Positions 26,117-29,210 of a stretch of 29,210 bases of DNA are shown piece after piece. Source of the stretch: CAYPHA01 sp964410215 (GTDB taxonomy: Bacteria > Calditrichota > Calditrichia > Calditrichales > CAYPHA01); NCBI GenBank assembly GCA_964410215.1, contig CAYPHA010000061.1:1-29210 (forward strand), in the 5' to 3' direction. Every line of letters begins with the position of its first letter. Positions within the stretch are counted from its first letter, which is position 1. A program made the translations under genes and the position numbers. A model generated the notes under the pieces. It was given only the letters and a program-made list of their open reading frames with translations. It did no database searches and was not told the DNA's origin.

Positions 26117-26647
26117 CTATACATGATAATACTCGGTACCTTCAATGCGTACGACTTCCCCAAAATAGACACGATGGTAATCCTTCTCAGGGTATCTGTC
26201 GTATATGGATTGGTCTATGAACTGAATAGGATCGAAATCATCCCAGTATATTTTCTGGCACTCCAGTATTAATTCCGCTTCCTCAAAAGACGGCGCGGCA
26301 ATTTTTTGAGATGCGGATACAGTTAATCCCGATTCCGCTATCTTATCGCCATCTCTGCCTGATTTCGTCCCAAGAAGTCGAAGCGCTTCCCGATAACGCT
26401 CCGGGAAAACGCATAGCGTAAAGCTGTCATATTCCTCCGTAAACTCAAAGGTATGGCGGGTAGGACGAACGACGACCTGGGCAAAGGGTTTATTCCACAT
26501 AATGCCAAAGCTGCCCCAGGCGACTGTCATCGTGTTATAGTTTCTTTCCTCATAATCACCGCTTGTTAAAAGGAACCATTTGTCCGACCAAAGATAAAAT
26601 ATCCGTGCATCAAATTTCCCGACAGGAATTTCCGATCGATTCATCAT
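26117..26647 (-). CDS. Flavin reductase-like FMN-binding split-barrel protein
   Basis: A 176-residue protein resembling the flavin reductase-like/flavoredoxin family, which binds FMN in a split beta-barrel dimer. Family features are LLTSGDYEERNYNTMTVAWG near residues 26-46, the WNKP turn (about 52-55), VVVRPTRHTFEF (about 58-69) and a conserved EAxLxLECQKIYWDDF pattern in the C-terminal half. No signal peptide is present. GGAAAGGG precedes two adjacent ATG codons (26647, 26644). It is last in a unit with the metallo-hydrolase, 79 bases downstream of it. The electron donor and physiological partner are unknown. It is convergent with the CarH-like gene, 33 bases away. Confidence 0.8.
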   Translation of the reverse strand: MMNRSEIPVGKFDARIFYLWSDKWFLLTSGDYEERNYNTMTVAWGSFGIMWNKPFAQVVVRPTRHTFEFTEEYDSFTLCVFPERYREALRLLGTKSGRDGDKIAESGLTVSASQKIAAPSFEEAELILECQKIYWDDFDPIQFIDQSIYDRYPEKDYHRVYFGEVVRIEGTEYYHV

Positions 26648-26726
26648 TACCCTTTCCAGAACATTTCTATTTATTTTTTTTTATTGCTTTACCATGCTGA
26701 TTACCACCGAAAGCAAATCCGGCGAT

Positions 26727-27368
26727 TCATGCAATGCCATGCTCTTTCTTATAGGCAGCCCAATTACGTTTAAGGTCGACAAAACGTTTATAATCGGGTT
26801 GCAGCAGGAAAGGATTCGTCCTTTTTTCATTTTCTATCGTAGACTCCGGCTTCGTACCATAATTATGACCGGGAAAAACCCGTGTTTCCGGAGGAAGCGC
26901 GAGAAGCTTGTCATGTAATGATGTGTACTCTTTCTCCGCCTGCAGGCCCAAATCTGTTCCCCCTACCTTTCCGACAAAAAGCGTATCTCCTGTAAAAAGG
27001 GCATCGCCTATGAGGATACAAATAGAATCATCCGTGTGCCCGGGTGTATAAAGAATACGGATTTGCAGGTTACCGAGAGGAAAGCGGGCGTCATCCCGGA
27101 CTCGTATGCCCGTTTGCATCTCCGTTGCACCATAGGAGAGCGGCTTTATCCCGGTTAATGATTCCAGTTCGTCATTACCATTTGTATGATCGGAATGCCC
27201 GTGTGTATTAAATATATAGCGTATCTTCAAGCCTTTTTCCCGTGTCCGGTTCCAAATCCGTTTCGGATCATAGGAAGGATCGATAATGCAGGTTTCTCCG
27301 GATTGCGGATCAGCTGCAATGTATGCAAAATTTCGATCCCCGCCTATCATGAGCTGTTCTACAATCAT
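26727..27368 (-). CDS. Metallo-beta-lactamase-fold hydrolase, glyoxalase II-like
   Basis: A 213-residue cytosolic zinc or iron hydrolase. The metal ligands are complete: THGHSDH (H56, H58, D60, H61), H111 in PGHTDDS, D128 in FTGDTLF and H168 in PGHNYG. The FTGDTLFVGKVGGTD segment and the TKPESTIENEKRTNPFL tail place it with YcbL/glyoxalase II and the related persulfide dioxygenases rather than with lactamases. Substrate is therefore either an S-acyl thiol or a persulfide; the sequence does not settle this. GAGG lies seven bases before the ATG. It starts 16 bases after the membrane-protein gene stop. Confidence 0.88.
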   Translation of the reverse strand: MIVEQLMIGGDRNFAYIAADPQSGETCIIDPSYDPKRIWNRTREKGLKIRYIFNTHGHSDHTNGNDELESLTGIKPLSYGATEMQTGIRVRDDARFPLGNLQIRILYTPGHTDDSICILIGDALFTGDTLFVGKVGGTDLGLQAEKEYTSLHDKLLALPPETRVFPGHNYGTKPESTIENEKRTNPFLLQPDYKRFVDLKRNWAAYKKEHGIA

Positions 27369-27384
27369 ACCAGTACCTCGTGAA

Positions 27385-28125
27385 TTAAAATGATTTTACC
27401 TCTGCCGTTTCCCTGTCTTTTTCACGCCCTGTTGCTGACTTATAAAACCCGACCGCCGTAAATATCCACCCTGCAACAAAATAAGCCATTACCGCTTTAA
27501 GTTGTCCAATCGCAAAGGGTTGCACATCGAGTTCAATCATCTTATCCGGAAACAAAGCAAAACCGGGCGCATTGGCGAATCCACAGATATGCCAGGTGAC
27601 CATGCCGAAGCATAAATACCCAAAAAGTTTATAATCGAAAGCAGCACGTTCCCTGATTTTAATCGCAGATCGTACGCGGCCTACATACCAGAAAGAAAGA
27701 ATGATCGCAGCAATTATTGCAAATCCACCAATACCAAAGAAAATAGTACTCGACTGACGGCCAAAAAAAGCCGGCGTAATAATAACGATACTGAAAATCA
27801 GCAATGCCGACAGAATTAAACGCCGTCGCTTACGTATACTCCGTTCTGTTCGTCTTAGAACATAAGTAAAAAGTAATACCAGTCCCAACGGGAGACCAAA
27901 TGCAAACAACATCGTTAACAGAAGCTGGTATGGATAGAATTTTTCAAACGGAGGTACCTGTTTATTCTGAATATAATACATGACTCCCGAGAGCATTTCG
28001 CGTTCAACAAAAAATCCGATGGAAACAGTCAGAATCATAAATACGGAGCCAAGTAGAAAAAGACTACTGGATTCGCTTACAGGCTTTCCTCCATTTCCCG
28101 GGAATCCGTTTCGTTTTCTCAGCAT
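27385..28125 (-). CDS. Six-helix membrane protein of unknown function
   Basis: I do not recognise this protein. It has 246 residues and six likely transmembrane helices (about 22-40, 67-90, 103-121, 128-148, 166-183, 206-228). A very basic loop, RRTERSIRKRRR, at 91-102 should be cytoplasmic by the positive-inside rule. The segment WHICGFANAPGFALFPDKM (178-196), between the last two helices, is unusual and may be functional. The C-terminal tail is charged. There is no retinal-binding lysine in a seventh helix, so it is not a rhodopsin. It leads a unit with the metallo-hydrolase (16-base gap) and flavin reductase-like genes and has a good promoter upstream at 28155-28183. Confidence 0.8.
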   Translation of the reverse strand: MLRKRNGFPGNGGKPVSESSSLFLLGSVFMILTVSIGFFVEREMLSGVMYYIQNKQVPPFEKFYPYQLLLTMLFAFGLPLGLVLLFTYVLRRTERSIRKRRRLILSALLIFSIVIITPAFFGRQSSTIFFGIGGFAIIAAIILSFWYVGRVRSAIKIRERAAFDYKLFGYLCFGMVTWHICGFANAPGFALFPDKMIELDVQPFAIGQLKAVMAYFVAGWIFTAVGFYKSATGREKDRETAEVKSF

Positions 28126-28154
28126 GGCACTACCTTAACGTTTATAATATATAC

Positions 28155-28183
28155 AATATATGCGTTATTTCCTTTTTATTCAA
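28155..28183 (-). promoter_or_regulatory. Sigma70-like promoter for the membrane protein-hydrolase-flavin reductase unit
   Basis: On the minus strand TTGAAT (28178-28183) and TATATT (28155-28160) are 17 bases apart. Transcription would begin near 28148, about 22 bases before the ATG at 28125. On the other strand of the same 189-base gap, TATAAT near 28240 with CTGAAC 18 bases upstream could serve the CIA30 gene. Confidence 0.6.
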
Positions 28184-28314
28184 TAATCTCAACCGTTTGC
28201 AGGTATCGCAGGCCGGATTCGCTGAACTAACGTTCATACGAATTATATAATTTTATTGCCGTCGTCGGATACATAGTGTATTTTATGGCATGTTAACGAT
28301 CATGGACCATCACC

Positions 28315-28890
28315 ATGCTTTCCAGATTAATTCAAATAGCCGGTTTTATTATTTATTTACCAGGATTATTATCAGCCATGCAGAACGATAAGCCATCCCC
28401 TTTAATGCTGTTTGATTTTTCGGGACCATCCGAAATCGAGTGGACGACGATCAATGATGTGGTCATGGGTGGCGTAAGCAACAGTACCTTCAAAATTCTA
28501 TCCGACAGTACAGCGCTCTTTAGCGGTTCCGTTTCATTGGAAAATAATGGCGGTTTCGCTTCCGTCCGCACGGTTCCCCAATTACATGATCTCCGTGACT
28601 ATCAGGGTATCATCCTGCGAATTAAGGGAGACGGCAAGCGTTACAGTTTCCGGGTCAGGACGGATCCTGACTTTGACGGCATTGCCTACAGGACTGATTT
28701 TAAAACAGAGAAAGACAAATGGATGGAAATCATTCTTCCATTTAGCGATTTTGAGCCTGTTTTTCGGGGACGGATTTTAAGGAATGTACCCCCATTACCG
28801 AAGGATACCATTTACCAGTTCGGCTTCCTTATCGCGGACAAACAGGCGGGCCCTTTCGCATTGCAAATAGACTGGATTAAGGCTTATTAG
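28315..28890 (+). CDS. Exported CIA30-domain protein
   Basis: A 191-residue protein with a short N-terminal hydrophobic signal (about 4-21, LLSAM cut region) followed by a CIA30/galactose-binding-like beta-sandwich. The family pattern is clear: EWTTINDVVMGGVSNSTF (42-59), FSGSVSLENNGGFASVR (69-85), RIKGDGKRYSFRVRT in the middle, and QFGFLIADKQAGPFALQIDWI at the end. Eukaryotic CIA30 helps assemble complex I. Bacterial homologues are often exported and of unknown role, possibly binding a sugar or quinone-like ligand. ATG 28315 is preceded by GGA eight bases upstream. It stands alone, divergent from the membrane-protein unit. Confidence 0.85.
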   Translation: MLSRLIQIAGFIIYLPGLLSAMQNDKPSPLMLFDFSGPSEIEWTTINDVVMGGVSNSTFKILSDSTALFSGSVSLENNGGFASVRTVPQLHDLRDYQGIILRIKGDGKRYSFRVRTDPDFDGIAYRTDFKTEKDKWMEIILPFSDFEPVFRGRILRNVPPLPKDTIYQFGFLIADKQAGPFALQIDWIKAY

Positions 28891-29210
28891 CTGTTACACC
28901 TCTAAATTTTTTTATAAGCAAAAAAGAATGCACTGATTCTTCTTCCGCTAAGCACGTCAGTCCGGACACGAATCCTATACGACAAAGATCTATAAAGATG
29001 CGTGGCACTTAATGTACCAACGACCCATGACCTTCAAGGTTTTAAGGAAATATCATGGTGAGAAAGTGCCACGCATGAGGGCATCCCCATTTTACGTATT
29101 GATTCGGATTTCAAAAGGTACGGTGGATTTGACAACTACTGTTAATATATACAGTGTCCTGAAAAAAAATTCAAGTATTTTTTTATTTTATTATCAAAGG
29201 CGATCTTTCT
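28891..29210. other. Gene-free AT-rich tail of the window
   Basis: No open frame on either strand continues past the right edge; the minus-strand frames meet stops within about 70 bases. The stretch contains the inverted repeat at 28998-29076 and a smaller dyad, ACTGT-N8-ACAGT, at 29138-29155, close to TTGACA at 29129-29134. No -10 element at proper spacing follows that TTGACA. Confidence 0.6.
28998..29076. repeat. Nested inverted repeat with 13-bp perfect outer arms
   Basis: ATGCGTGGCACTT (28998-29010) is the exact reverse complement of AAGTGCCACGCAT (29064-29076). Inside are CCATGA (29025-29030) with TCATGG (29053-29058) and CCTT (29031-29034) with AAGG (29044-29047). No T-run follows, so it is not a usual terminator. 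Candidates are a REP/RAYT-type palindrome, a miniature element relic or a small structured RNA. Confidence 0.6.

Noticed and set aside
28998..29076. Intrinsic terminator for the CIA30 gene
   Set aside because: It lies over 100 bases past the stop, the loop region is 53 bases and no T-run follows either arm.

Overview
The window reads as a chromosomal segment of a Gram-negative bacterium, most likely a member of the wider FCB group (Bacteroidota, Rhodothermota, Balneolota, Calditrichota and relatives). The evidence is a TonB-dependent receptor with an N-terminal carboxypeptidase-regulatory-like domain, a single-chain purL of the clostridial/streptococcal type, and a carotenoid gene set resembling the one behind salinixanthin-type pigments. 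Several genes have clear Shine-Dalgarno sequences and sigma70-like promoters (TTGnnn, 17 bp, TATATT/TAATAT). This argues against the class Bacteroidia, where both are usually absent or altered. The exact phylum cannot be fixed from the sequence alone. No mobile element, tRNA, rRNA or CRISPR array was seen.

Layout. Positions 1-9545, all minus strand, hold housekeeping and uptake genes: nagA-purL (purL cut by the left edge), then a transcription unit of TonB receptor, APC amino-acid permease and Xaa-Pro aminopeptidase, which looks like a peptide or amino-acid scavenging module. Positions 9713-11391 (minus) hold a PAP2 phosphatase and a GT4 glycosyltransferase with a 4-base overlap. Positions 11633-14008 (plus) encode a triple-PAS hybrid histidine kinase.

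Positions 14012-24881 (minus) are the centre of interest: a tight ten-gene carotenoid operon in the order crtYcd, crtD-like, crtI, crtB, acyltransferase, cruG-like GT2, cruF, crtW, second crtI-like gene, and a BCO/RPE65-family carotenoid cleavage oxygenase. Together these can explain phytoene synthesis and desaturation, one-end cyclisation, 4-ketolation, 1',2'-hydration, 3',4'-desaturation, glycosylation and acylation, giving an acylated keto-gamma-carotenoid glycoside. They can also explain cleavage of a carotenoid to retinal or an apocarotenoid. Facing this operon at 25214-26083 (plus) is a MerR/BldC-like DNA-binding protein fused to a cobalamin-binding domain. It carries the W-x9-EH and E-x-H-x-x-G signatures of the CarH light-responsive repressor family. 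The regulator and operon share a 332-bp intergenic region holding a perfect 12-bp palindrome, a repeated half-site and a 17-bp-stem hairpin. The proposed system is a B12-dependent light switch controlling both a salinixanthin-like antenna pigment and retinal, which predicts a xanthorhodopsin-type pump elsewhere in the genome. crtE and a rhodopsin are not in the window.

Positions 26117-28125 (minus) hold a flavin reductase-like protein, a glyoxalase II-like metallo-hydrolase and an unrecognised six-helix membrane protein, transcribed from a good promoter at 28155-28183. A secreted CIA30-domain protein follows at 28315-28890 (plus). The last 320 bases hold no gene but contain a nested inverted repeat with a perfect 13-bp outer stem.
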